Shown here piece by piece: positions 22,070 through 32,999 of a stretch of DNA of 35,146 nt. The notes below the pieces were generated by a model. It ran no database searches and had not been told where the DNA came from. It saw only the letters and a program-made list of their open reading frames with translations. Numbering within the stretch: the first letter of the stretch is position 1; every line of letters begins with the position of its first letter. This DNA comes from Absidia repens (Eukaryota > Mucoromycota > Mucoromycetes > Mucorales > Cunninghamellaceae), in the NCBI GenBank assembly GCA_002105175.1, contig MCGE01000068.1, positions 1 through 35,146 of the forward strand, given 5' to 3'. Made by a program: the position numbers and the translations under genes.

Positions 22070-22790
22070 GAGATTTCAAATGCCGCAGCAAGTCTTTCTG
22101 TTTGCGGGATCGCCCTTTCTCTTTCTCTCTCTTTCTCTCTCTTTTTCCCTTTTTTGTCTTCATCATATGGCGTTCTGAAGCTGGTAATGGTCCTTAGTGG
22201 ACTTTGCTCAGTGTTAGGACTAGTTTAGAAGTGGCTTCCAGATCAGGGATGACAACATGCATGGGGAAACGCTTTCATTTTGGATTGAGGATCTACAACC
22301 ACCATTAGAAGTCATTAGCTTAGTTTAGTGTTAATCTGTAGCAGTCTGTATCAACATCTGAATAAAATATGACTTATTTAACATGCTTCATGAAAAATTT
22401 CCATTAGTCTCTTTCATGTCCTGTGCTCTGGATTGCCTGGTTTTTTTTTTTTTTTTACCACGTGACTCCTTGTGATTAGTGTTGATCGTTACTGTTTTCT
22501 AATCGTTGTACGGTATATTAGCTCCCACTTTGCAGTCATCCCCTTTAGATTAATTTTATTCATTTTTCAAGGCTTATATTAGTCTGTCCCTCATGTTGAC
22601 GCTAATATATCCTCCCACCTACTCCCTTGTTACAATAAACCCCTCGTCTTTGGTTTTAGAAACTACCAATATACTTTAATAAAACACGACTTTTCATTTA
22701 AGCATACTATGACCCATCAGATAGTAAACAATATTCGCTATTATAGCTGCCTGGTGCGTTGTCATACCAAACACTTTGTCTCTAATTTAG
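22070..22790 (+). repeat. Dispersed repeat copy R4, upstream of HETL-6
   Basis: Full-length-looking copy: AAATGCCGC box (22078), CT-rich microsatellite (22113-22145), CTAGTTTAGAAG, ATCAGGGATGACA, ACATGCATGGGGAAAC (22255-22270), CAACATCTGAATAAAATATG and TCTCTTTCATGTC. After that it follows R2 base for base in many stretches down to the GT run, including a CGGTATATTAG and a CCAATATACTTTA box. Confidence 0.7.
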
Positions 22791-23339
22791 TGTGTGTGTG
22801 TGTGTGTTTGTTTGTGTAAAAAAGAAATGATTTGGAGTTGAAGCCGACTTCTTCCACTATTCTATGTATATTGTATGTCGTATTTGTCATAGGTCACTAA
22901 TTATTTCCCACACGATCATACATATTATTCCTATTCGGATATAACACACAGCCTCAAGTAGTTTATATACAGTAAAGTGGATTCCGTAATTTCGAGAAGG
23001 CAATTGTCGCCGTTTGAACCTTAGCGACCGCAAAAATAAATAAATTCAGGAACTAAAATCTTTACTGGCTGAAATAAGGACAATGTCGCCTCATTACCTA
23101 TAAGCTTTTATTTATGTAATTTCATACAATTGAAGGAGCTATAGTCCTTGTTGGAGGAAAAAATAAAATAAAAAAGAATTGCTGTAAGGAAGTCATGCTT
23201 CAATCAAAATAAAGATATACGCCAGTGAGTTCGTGTCACATACAATATACATGGGTTTCCGAATCATTAAACGCCTAACATACGTGCCCCGAGTCTGTTC
23301 CTCATCCTAAGCTTCTTTCTTCCTCTTTCTTTATCCACC
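22791..23339 (+). promoter_or_regulatory. Conserved 5' leader/promoter block of HETL-6
   Basis: Same ordered landmarks as upstream of HETL-3 and HETL-4, starting with a GT run (22791-22808) and ending at the ATG at 23340. Confidence 0.65.
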
Positions 23340-25536
23340 ATGGCGAAAATCATCCCAGGAAAAGGTTTGTCCAAAATTCCTATATATATTATATGTCACT
23401 TCAATAAAAGAAGAAAAATACTGAAAAGACCACACCTCTTTGTATATTTCTAAGATACTCAACCGAAATCACAACAGAAACAGAAACAGAAAAAACCGTT
23501 CCAAGTTGTTCTTGTCGACATTGAAAAGGCCGCCAAGGATAATATGATCCACTGTGTTAAAATTCCACTCGAAGAAAACGATTTGGCGTTTGTTGCCTTG
23601 TCTTACCGTTGGGGCGAATTATACGAGACTCTGATCGACACTGGTGTTGGCTACACGGCATCCATCACTTCATTTGCCCTGGATGATTTTTATCAGCTTT
23701 GCCGTATGATGACCTATGAATCGGATTTGAAACATATCAAGTATGTATGGGTGGATGCTATCTGTGTGGATCAACAGCACCCCGCCAGACGAAAAGCAAC
23801 CATTTATCAAATGAGCAACATCTACAATCGTGCCACGTATATTTTAGCAGTACCTGATCTTCACTTGACTTACTTGAAAAGATTATCAATCAAAAATAAC
23901 GAAACCATCACGGAGTCGCAGGCGTACATATTCGATATCTATCACCTTATTCGCGGCGACTCCTCCAAACTAGCAAATTTAGAGGAAGATTTCCTCAGGG
24001 ACAGCAATGTACCAAATGATCCTGCGTTAAGACGATTGTTACTCAAGTATACTGATCATTTTTCGTATAGTTTTTTTAATGACCACTGTCATCACCCTTT
24101 TTATTGCCCGATGCGAGCTCTCGATCACATCTGCGAAAACAGTCAAGTACGGCGTACTTCTCGGAAAAGTTTGATAAAAAGCGACGACAGTACCTTCAAA
24201 AGTCTACATCAATGTCATGAAGTGGTTTGTCCTACAGCATGGTTTAGCTTCGAACCCGACCATTCCACATATGAGGATACACGAGAATTTTGTGATTCGA
24301 ACTGGAAGTCAAAGATCGTCAAACGAAGCATAGCTATCAGACAATCAATGGAATTTTTAACCGATCTGGTTAGGGATTGGTCGTCTCGTGTGTGGGTGAT
24401 CAGTGAATGCAATATCGCAAAAAAGAAAAATAACCTCAAATTTTGGTTTACGCAATTAAGCACTACCGAAAATGGCACGGGATTTGAAATGGTGAAGGAG
24501 GAACTCATCTTCTTTAAATTTGACTTTGAGGATTCTTCCTTTTCTAGGCCCATTTTGTACACTGATTACTACGATCATGCAACGTTAGGCCTCCTTAGAT
24601 CAAGCACGACCAAACCTGTTTATATACGCTTCCATTGTACTATGATCCGTCAACTTGCGCAACAAACCTTTCTGGAGATGATTCTTCTGTCTAAGGCCAG
24701 TAGCAATGGTAAATTCTTTTGTTTGAAGAAAATTTTGATTTTAGAAAAATGATTCCATTTTTTTTTTTGTTTTGTTTATTTATTTAATAGAGGATCGTTT
24801 TCACAGTATTTTGCCATTGACAGAATATAACGACAAAATAACCGAGGTCCGTCATTGGAATATCACTTCTTTACTATCTGTGAAATTAAAACTATACGAG
24901 ATCATGAACACTAAAGACAAGTTGCTCCTACTTTTTTGGTCAGGTGATTACAAATCCATACATGGTTGTGTTTTACCAACGTTTGCGACATCGACTTTAT
25001 CTTTGGAATTCGACATTGAACCTCTTCAAGATGAAATAACCGAGTATTCTCAATTTGACTTGAACTACCCATCCGCCATAACACTTCATCAAACCAATAA
25101 TATCAAAGCTGATGATGAAGATGGTGATGAAGATGGTGAAGAAGAGGAAGATGATGATGATGACCTGAACCGATACTACCTACGTTTAAAATTAAGGGAA
25201 TATTATGTGGCGGACTCTCAATATTATACTGATAATATGCCTGAAGATTGCCTAGATACAATTACAGATAGTATATCACTTTATAACCGTCTTGGAATCC
25301 ATGAAGATAGCACTGCTGTTATCGACATTGTATGCATTCCTATTGTTAACAAAGAAAGATTGGACATGTATATTGCTAATTGCTATACAAAATATTGCCT
25401 TAGTTTGATTGGAAGTTTTGCTAAAAACATTTGGATACTAGATAGACATCACTTTGAGTTCTATCCAGACGATCGTCTGTGGAGATATTATAAGACTCAT
25501 GCAGATGATGAGATTTTTACTTTTGATATATATTAA
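23340..25536 (+). CDS. HETL-6: intact HET-domain-like protein, 674 aa
   Basis: Exons 23340-23364 (MAKIIPGK plus one base), 23455-24708 and 24791-25536. All blocks are present: ALSYRWGEL, YVWVDAICVDQ, RKATIYQMSNIY, DWSSRVWVISE, VKLKLYEIM, LPTFATSTL, and terminal FDIY. The acidic tract is the longest of the cluster (DDEDGDEDGEEEEDDDDD). It is the closest relative of HETL-4 in both coding and flanking DNA. The first exon differs more (AKIIPGK against TKDLPIE), so the tiny exon evolves faster than the core. AATAAA at 25564-25569 is followed by 17 A (25574-25590), after which the match to HETL-4 stops. Confidence 0.85.
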
Positions 25537-25590
25537 ACCCCATACCATCATTTTGTTGGTCACAATAAATGACAAAAAAAAAAAAAAAAA

Positions 25591-25860
25591 GAGAATTGCT
25601 CCATTTCAGAAGGATCTCAGGACTCACAGGGACAATGCGACCATTTTAAATGCCGCCCGTGACATTTCGATTTCCCCAATTTTTTTTTCTTTTCCTTTAC
25701 CATTACTGTCTCATTGAGAATATGCTGGACTTGGACTAGTATTAGGATTAGTTTAGGAGGGGGTTTCAGATCAGGGATGACAACATGCATGGGGAAACTA
25801 TTTCATTTTGGATTCAGGATTCAAGTCCATCAATAGTTGGCTTTAGAAGCCTTCATTAGC
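25591..25860 (+). repeat. Dispersed repeat copy R5
   Basis: Begins right after the A run of HETL-6 with GAATTGCTCCATTTCAG, the same end sequence as the TIR element, then TTTTAAATGCCGCCCG (compare inverted R7). It then gives GTCTCATTGAGAA, GATTAGTTTAGGAGGGG, ACATGCATGGGGAAAC (25783-25798) and CTTCATTAGC. It is truncated on the right, where R6 begins. Confidence 0.65.
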
Positions 25861-25899
25861 TGGACGCATAAAAAGTGACAAAATTTTAGTGGGCTCAAT

Positions 25900-26640
25900 A
25901 AAATTTTGAACGCCGCTCACGATTTTTGATTTTTTAAAGGGAGCGCCCCTTTTTTTTTCTTCTTCTCTCTCTCTCTTCTTTTCCTTTTTTTTTTTTTATG
26001 AAAAATTATTGTTTCTTCATTATTTTGACTTCCTTGAACTTATGGTGGACTTAGCTTTGTGTCAGGATTAGTTTAGAAGGGATTTAAAAACAGGGATTGC
26101 AACATGCATGGGGAAACCCTTTCATTTTCGATCTAGGATCTACAACCACAATTGATTGACATTTAAGATCCTCCATTAGCTTAGTTTTGTCTTAGTTTTG
26201 TCTTAGTTTGTCCATAGTTTGTATCTACAATCGAATAAAACTGTCTTTTTTACATGCTTCAATGAAAAAAAAAGGTTCTCATTAGTATCTTCCATGTCTT
26301 GTACAAGAGATCCCTTTTTATCGTCACCTGTTTCGATTAGAAGTGTTGAGAGTTGTTTTGTCTTAATAAAAACTATGTTTCAAGCATTTCTCTTGTCCAA
26401 TACTGTATATTAGATCCCACATTACAATAGTCACTTTAGATTAGTGTTGTACACCCTTCAGATTCCCTTTTTCCCATTTATTTAATGTTCCTTCCATTGG
26501 CACCCTTTTTTTATAATGAACATACCAACCCGGGCTCTTTGCTAATATCTACAATAGTTTTTGCAATAAAATAAAGTTCTTTCTTTTATCCCTCCCTACT
26601 CTGGTTCATTATATCGGGAGAAAACTGCTCTTTAAATCAC
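25900..26640 (+). repeat. Dispersed repeat copy R6
   Basis: GAACGCCGCTC box (25910), CT-rich run (25960-25980), GGATTAGTTTAGAAGG, ACATGCATGGGGAAAC (26102-26117), AGGATCTACAACCAC, CATTAGCTTAGTTTTG, CTTCAATGAAAAA and TCCATGTCTTGT. It is arranged head to tail with R5. Confidence 0.65.
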
Positions 26641-26872
26641 CTGTTTTCTAACTCACTCCGATGATTTCCCAGACACTGGTTTAGGGCTCTAGGTCACTTT
26701 GTCCTCTTATTGTTGTACATTTTCCGATTTTTTCTCCGTCGTACCACCTTCATTGTATCGACGATAATTAGCATTTGGAGCACTCTACTTGAGATTATAA
26801 AAAAAAAAGAAAAAAAAAAAAATAGAGAGGAGGGGGGGGGGGCAGACAGGCGGGCAATTGAATTTTTTCATC

Positions 26873-26904
<32 letters not shown>

Positions 26905-27185
26905 CGCTGATTTATGGATATGAAGCAATCCCCACAAAAAAGAACAATTAGCAGATCATTGATAAAATGAAATACAGCTATACAATTGGCTGATTATTTC
27001 TTCTTGCTAGGTATACCTTATTTTTATATGCACACGCCAAACCTACAGTTGGTTCCACCTGTAGTTCGTACCACGAAGAAAAAAGACGTCCCTTTTTATT
27101 CTCAATGTTGTTTTTTTTTTTCTTTCTGCTTGATCCTTGTCTCTTCTTGCCTGCCCCTCCCTCCCCGATAACAAGTGTGAATACT
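26641..27185. other. Intergenic stretch with a TIR-inner fragment
   Basis: Bases 26742-26782 (GTACCACCTTCATTGTATCG, then ATAATTAGCA) match the inner part of the 20570-21739 TIR, so this is a remnant of a related element. It is followed by G-rich and A-rich homopolymers (26831-26841; 29 A at 26876-26904). A pyrimidine tract lies at 27105-27125, ahead of the next gene. Confidence 0.5.
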
Positions 27186-28062
27186 ATGGTACCTGAAATA
27201 TTGGATCTTATTGGTGAATTTGCTGGCACTTGGTTTCTTCTTGTCGTCAATAGAAACCCCAGTCCTCGTCAGGTACTGCGTGATGGAGGGATTGGCCTCA
27301 TACTCGACTATGTTTTAATGAAAATGGGCGGTGATTATCGAATGTTATTCCATCTAAGGGACATGTATGAAGATCCAGAATTCCCCATATTTAAAGCCGT
27401 GAAAACCCAAAAACCCAGCTCTTGTGCATAGGGTATGCACCGTCTGGATGAGTCGATACTCGCCTAGAGGATACGCGGACGCCTTCTATTCGTCATTTAC
27501 TTGGGGTCTGAACTATGTGCACACCGATGAAAAAAGCAAGCGTGACTTTGAAATATTAAGTAGGCCAGTACTCGAACAAGATCAAGAAGTAGTGCAAGAA
27601 GAAGGTTGGGAAACAGATGGACGGGACGAGGAAGAGGATGATGAGGACGATGAGGACGATGATGAGGAAGAATATAATCCGTATATACGCTCTACGATAG
27701 AAGAAAGGCTGGACCTGATCACCTCGGGCAAGATAACGGACGTGAATTATATTGTGTGTGATTTTGTGAGGTCGCATGGTTTTATATGTCAGGAACTTCG
27801 AGCATTCATTGACATGTACGGAGTGGAACATATGAGCAAGATCCAAGGACAACTCAACTTCCGTGGTACTTATGAACATGTCATGTGGTTGATCAACTTG
27901 TGCGTCGATCTAGGTTATCAAGGAACGGCAATTACACAACACAGAGGTCCATCCTGTATAGAACCTGGTATGATACATTATAAATATCCAAGTACATATG
28001 ATGCCGATCTAGCGTGTCATATGTATTTTAGTGCTCAAGTTTCTAAACAAAATTTAAAATAA
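27186..28062 (+). pseudogene. Unknown acidic-tract protein gene with a homopolymer frameshift
   Basis: Starts MVPEILDLIGEFAG at 27186, which weakly recalls an F-box or ankyrin-family N-terminus, and runs to a stop at 27429-27431. A second frame (from about 27403) continues to 28062. If one A were absent from the run at 27409-27413 the reading would pass from VKTQ to NPALVHRVCTVWMSRYSP without a break, so this is a likely +1 lesion or a homopolymer error. The second part contains an acidic tract of about 17 Asp/Glu (27627-27672) and then VNYIVCDFVRSHGFICQELR and LNFRGTYEHVMWLINLCV, patterns reminiscent of repeat proteins. I do not recognise the family. The start and the absence of introns are uncertain. 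Confidence 0.6.
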
Positions 28063-29055
28063 AAATAGAAATATTATTATCATGTTTATTTGATCTTTTT
28101 TATTTTATTTAAAAAGTTGCTGTTTTTGTTCCCCCCTCCCAAATAAAGTAAATAGATCGTCACCGTCAAAATGTTGATTATCTGATAGAATCCTATCAAC
28201 AGTTATCAAAGAGTGGGGAATAGAACTTGGGAAATGTATAAAGTCCTGATAAAAGAAACCTTCACAATCGGTAATTCCATTATATAGTATGATATCAATA
28301 TGTCAATTTTTTTAAGCGAATATATATATATATATATAAAAGGGTACCCTAATCTAGAAAGTGGGCTTCTAAATATAGAAAAAAAGATCACAAGCTGGAT
28401 ATATGATATACAATATGATCAGTTTTAGGGGGGGGTGACACTGTCGAGTTGATTCACACAAATTGATATAGCGGGAATAACTAAAACTAGGTTCTTTGAG
28501 GATAGTGTAGGTGTCATAGATAAATTAGAAAGCAGCATACATACAAACATTTTATAGAATATAGATGTGAAAGCACACACACAGTGCGACCTAGAATTAT
28601 TTTATATGATTTAATCGAGTAGGAACATGACTATCATTGATACTAAATCATCCATCGCTGCAAATGCCACAAACCTGTCCCTTGATAAGAGGAAGCAGTC
28701 ATGGACTATGTGTTAGAAATCTAATGTTTTTGTAGGACACTCGCAAAACAGATATCATAGTGACGTTGTTCACTATTTGATGAGTCAAATGGATTGAATG
28801 GAGGGATATCCTTACATTCCATCGATGTATTCGTGAAGGGGAAACGAATGCGAGATTTGAAGAATGATAAACTCTAAACGTGAGAGGACAATTACAAAAA
28901 GTGATCTTCTACTGCCAAAATAATAAAAACGCTCGGAGTTGTTCCCGAATCTCTCCCCCCGAAGGTGGTTCCTGAAAAAAAGGTACTTCTTGCATGAATT
29001 TTTTTCAAACTCAATTTTTTTCTTGCTCTCAGGGACACTTATAGTACCTTGCTCT

Positions 29056-29101
<46 letters not shown>

Positions 29102-29556
29102 GTGGCTGTGCAAATATGCAGAAACAAAATACAAAAAAAAAAAAAGAAAAAAAAAAAACAATCTTTCGCATGGGATTGTAGTTGTTATTATTATTTTATT
29201 ATCAGTAATGCAACAGTGAGGAACCTATAGTAGTGGTTTAATAGTATAAACCATCTTTTATTTACCCTTACCAGTCAGAAATGATACAAAAGAAAAATAA
29301 AAAAAGCTCCGTTGATTAATGTATGTACACATGTTCATGAAATGAAGGTGGATGAATTTAATAGCCCTAGATTTGTTCAAGAAAAAAAAAAAAAGATTGG
29401 TATCATTGATGTCACATGTTACACCTATTTGGCGTTATTTTTCGCTTCACGAGTGAATATTGTGCTTCCAACTCTCAAACGTTGCATATATGGGCATCTT
29501 TCAAAACAGTTTCTCGAGTTTGTCCTTTTTCTTTTTTCTTCTATAACATCGTTATC
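28063..29556. other. Long intergenic stretch without a recognised gene
   Basis: AT-rich, with a TA microsatellite (28321-28338), a 32-T run (29069-29100) and A-rich runs to 29159. Open frames here are homopolymer artefacts. The last 100 nt ends in a pyrimidine-rich leader resembling those in front of HETL first exons. Confidence 0.4.
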
Positions 29557-29593
29557 ATGACAAAAGATGATCAAGTGGAGCGCCACTTTGAAG
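29557..29593 (+). pseudogene. HETL-7: orphan HETL first exon
   Basis: ATG at 29557 opens MTKDDQVERHFE plus one base and ends at a strong donor, GTACGT (29594). The length is 37 nt, exactly that of the first exons of HETL-1, -3, -5 and -8, and the residues match MTKDLPVEDQME and MTNDEQVDQFSK. No acceptor, Gln/Lys linker or HET block follows before HETL-8 starts on the other strand, so the rest of the gene has been lost. Confidence 0.7.
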
Positions 29594-30109
29594 GTACGTT
29601 TGTCTACACAAAACAAATAGAGAAAAAAAAAAAAAAAAAAGGGAGGGGAGGGCAAGAGTTTTTGTTCAATGCTTAGGATTCGAAACAACGATGTGGCATA
29701 CCACTGAGCGCATGTTAGCTACAAATACTGTAGAGTACTGGGCAATAGTGTAGTATTTGGTTGCTCACGTAGAATAGCTTACCCATTCTGATCAGGCTAC
29801 TTCATTAAAGTATCCTATATCAAATAAATTGAACACTACAATTCTGATTCGGGAATAATACAGCAATGCATGATAGATGTATATGACTGAAGAAAACAAA
29901 AAGGTAAAATGGATTCTTAAAATTAGATCGTTATATCTATGTTACCTAGCTGGGTGCAATAAATAGGGGAAGAGTATGGGTTCTTGGGCAATATCAAATA
30001 TTTGAACAAAAAACAAATTTATTATCAATGTATCTTAAATGATGTATATATATGTTTGTAGAAAAATGAGGGGTTGCTACGAAACATGGCCGTAAAATTT
30101 GAATAGAGT
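29594..30109. other. Non-coding stretch between HETL-7 and HETL-8
   Basis: An A run (29623-29640) and a G-rich patch are followed by AT-rich sequence with no protein-like frame and no HET remnants that I can see. Confidence 0.4.
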
Positions 30110-32344
30110 TTAGTAGATTTTAAAAGCTTTAACAGGCTTCTTATATTCGCCGTCGTCTTTGTACCACCGAAGATAGCTCTCTGTATGAGGATAATTTTGA
30201 TAATGCTTACATGATATAATCCATTTGTTTTTAACAAAACATCCAACCAAAATGAGAAAATAAAGGTGCAATTTATATTCGGAGACAACCCTATCAAATC
30301 CATCTTTTTGAAAAGCAGGAATAGAAACAATTTTAAGAGTAGCCGTAGAAGCATCGTGGATTCCAAGACGCTTACAAAGCGGTATACTCTCTTTAAGCAA
30401 ATCGATGCTGGCTTCAGAGTAATCATCGTCATTCACCACATAATATTCCTTTGGTTTCAAACGTAGGTAGTAGCGATTCGAGTCATCATCATCACTGTCA
30501 CTGTCACTGTCGTTCGCATCATTACTAATTTCGCTATGGTTGGTGTCTTTCAAAAGCATGATGGAGAATGGGTCGCCCAAGTCAAAATTGGAAGAAATAG
30601 TGGTCATGATATTGATAAGAAGCTCAGTTTTGAATGCCAATGGTAAAGTCGATGTTGCAAATGTCGGGAGAACACCTTTTTTTACCGCATTGTTGTTGGC
30701 GGACCAAAAAAATAGAGCCAATCTGTCTTTGGTGCTCATGACTTCGTATAGTTTTAATTTAACGGATACCATACTGTTGATTTTCCAGCGTGACACCTGA
30801 GCTTTTTCTTTGGCGTACTCCGATATTGGCAAAATACTGTAAAATCGATCCTCTATGAAAAAAAAAAAAAAAAAAAAAGGCATTTTTTTTAAAATCAAAA
30901 AGTGACGGGGGTAGGTAGGTGATGTTAAATGTTTACCATTTCTACTCGTCTTGGAGCTCAAAATCATCTCCAGAAAGGTTTGTTTACTAAGTTGATGGTT
31001 TAGCGTATAATGGAATCGTTTATAGATTGAATTGGGGGTAGTTGATCCCACGGAAGTGTTTTCTGATTTATCTTGATTTACATAGTAGTAAGGAGTATTT
31101 ATAATGGTACCAGAAAGGGAAGAATAATGGAAATTAAATTTGAAAAAGGTGAGTTCCCTTTTCGTGTGATCGTAAGCCATAAAGTCTCGATAGGTAAGTG
31201 ACAGTTGGGTGAACCAGTATTTGAGGTTGTTTTTATTTTTTGCAATGTTGAATTCACTGATGACCCAAACACGAGAGGACCAGTCCTTGACAAGATCGAC
31301 CAAAAATTCCATTGATTGTTGAATACGGTCGCTTCTTTCCAGGATCTTTGATTTCCAGTTCGAGTTGTCGAATCGTATTAGATCAATCTCAGTTTCACGA
31401 TCGGATGATGATACAAAAAATTCTAAAGGGCAAATCGTTTCATGGCATTGATGTAATTCTCCAATCACCTCTTTGCTGTCTTTTATCACGTTTTGCCCAT
31501 GATGGTGGTCGCGGGATCGAGTAGTGGTTTCGCAAATGTGATCCAGAGCTCGCACAGGGCAATATGAATAATGGTGCTCTTTGCGCTCCATGAAGCTATG
31601 AGCAAAATAATCAGTGTAATGAAGCAGCAACTGTCTTAATGCAGGAGGATCTTTTGGTACGTCAATATAATTGAGGAAATCTTCTTCCACTTCAGCGAGT
31701 GCGTAGGTGTCTCCTTCAATAAGATAACAAATATCCACACGATATTCGCTGGAGCCTTCAATGGTATCGCTATTTTTTTTTGATACGCCTTTCAAGTAAG
31801 ACAAGTGAAGATCAGGGACCGCTAAAATATACGTGGCGCGATCGTAGATGTTGTTCATTTGATAAACGGTTTCTTTTCGCCTGCGCTTGTGCTTTTGATC
31901 CACACATATTGCATCCACCCACACATACTTGATGTATTTCAAATCCGATTCCAATGTCATCATGCGACATAGACGACAAAAATCATCCAAGGCAAACGAA
32001 GTGATGGATGCCGTATAGCCAACTTGTGTATCAACCAGTGTCTCGTGTAATTCGCCCTAACGGTATGACAAGGCAACAAATTTCAAATCTTTTTCTTCAA
32101 GTGGCTTTTTAACACAGTGAATAGCGTTATCAAGGGCGGCCTTTTTAATATCGATAAGAACAACTTGAAATGGTTTATTTTGTTGTTGCTGGGTGTCTTT
32201 TTGTGATAAATATAGTTAAATATATAAAGTCATATCAGTCAATTTGAACTAGTGCATTGAATACGCACAAAGTCAACACAAATTAACGCATTTTTTTAAT
32301 ATTTTACCTTTACTGAACTGATCCACTTGCTCGTCGTTCGTCAT
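30110..32344 (-). pseudogene. HETL-8: HET-domain-like gene with one internal stop
   Basis: Exons on the minus strand: 32308-32344 (MTNDEQVDQFSK plus one base), 30937-32196, 30110-30852; total 680 codons in frame including the terminal stop. The only lesion is TAG at 32057-32059 (codon 59), in place of the TGG for the Trp in LSYRWGEL. Everything else is intact: YVWVDAICVDQ, RKETVYQMNNIY, LAVPDLHLSYLKG, DWSSRVWVISE, VKLKLYEVM, LPTFATSTL, a SDSDSDDDD tract and the terminal FKIY. Intron 2 (30853-30936, 84 nt with a T run) has no stop, so retention would add 28 residues. A very young pseudogene, an assembly error, or stop readthrough would all fit; readthrough is least likely. Confidence 0.8.
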
Positions 32345-32999
32345 GATCAAGTTGAAGAAAAACGAAAAAAGGAGGAGAGAGAGTTGTTGACAGAAGAAAT
32401 GACCCGGGATACAATATATTCGGAAGAACATGACAAAAAGGTGCTAGTCTGAAACACGAAAACTGAATGAGGTGCCACGCATTTGTTTCAAAACATATTT
32501 TGGCTTTTTTACAGCCCTCTTTTTATTTTTATCCTCGAACGATTGGAATTTCTACAATAGTGGAGAGTTTCAATGCATAATGGCTTATACATCAGCGAGA
32601 CGTACATCATACTCTCTAATACATTTTTTGGTTCCTGATTTTTTTTTCCGAGATTGGACAACCGCTACCCTTCACTCTTTTTTAGGAAGATCTGTATTAC
32701 ATGCATTGTGGTGCTACCAGAAAATCAGGGTTACACTTCACCTGTAGTACCACACACTTCAAAAAGAAGGATTGTCATTTCTTTTGGACTTATCTCAATT
32801 TATTGAATTTGTGTGTGAGTGGAAGCACCGTGAGGCATTGATATGGTGCAGTTCAGCATGAGCGTAAAATAAACCTGAATGATTGACAATTTTTTGAGAT
32901 ATATTTCACTTTCAAAGTAATCTGACAGTTGCAGAAACATGGGATCTATTGGTCTAGCAGAAAATGGGTGCAGGTTAGTCATGAATATGCTAGAAAGTT
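32345..32999. other. Intergenic stretch upstream of HETL-8
   Basis: Contains the HETL-8 promoter region. It does not share the leader block of HETL-3/4/6. No gene recognised. Confidence 0.35.

Noticed and set aside
28812..29171. Poly-Lys / poly-Phe open frames on both strands
   Set aside because: They come only from the T32 and A-rich runs; no codon pattern or homology.
32472..32747. Open frame of 91 codons upstream of HETL-8
   Set aside because: No family resemblance, low-complexity start and no splice or promoter support; treated as chance.
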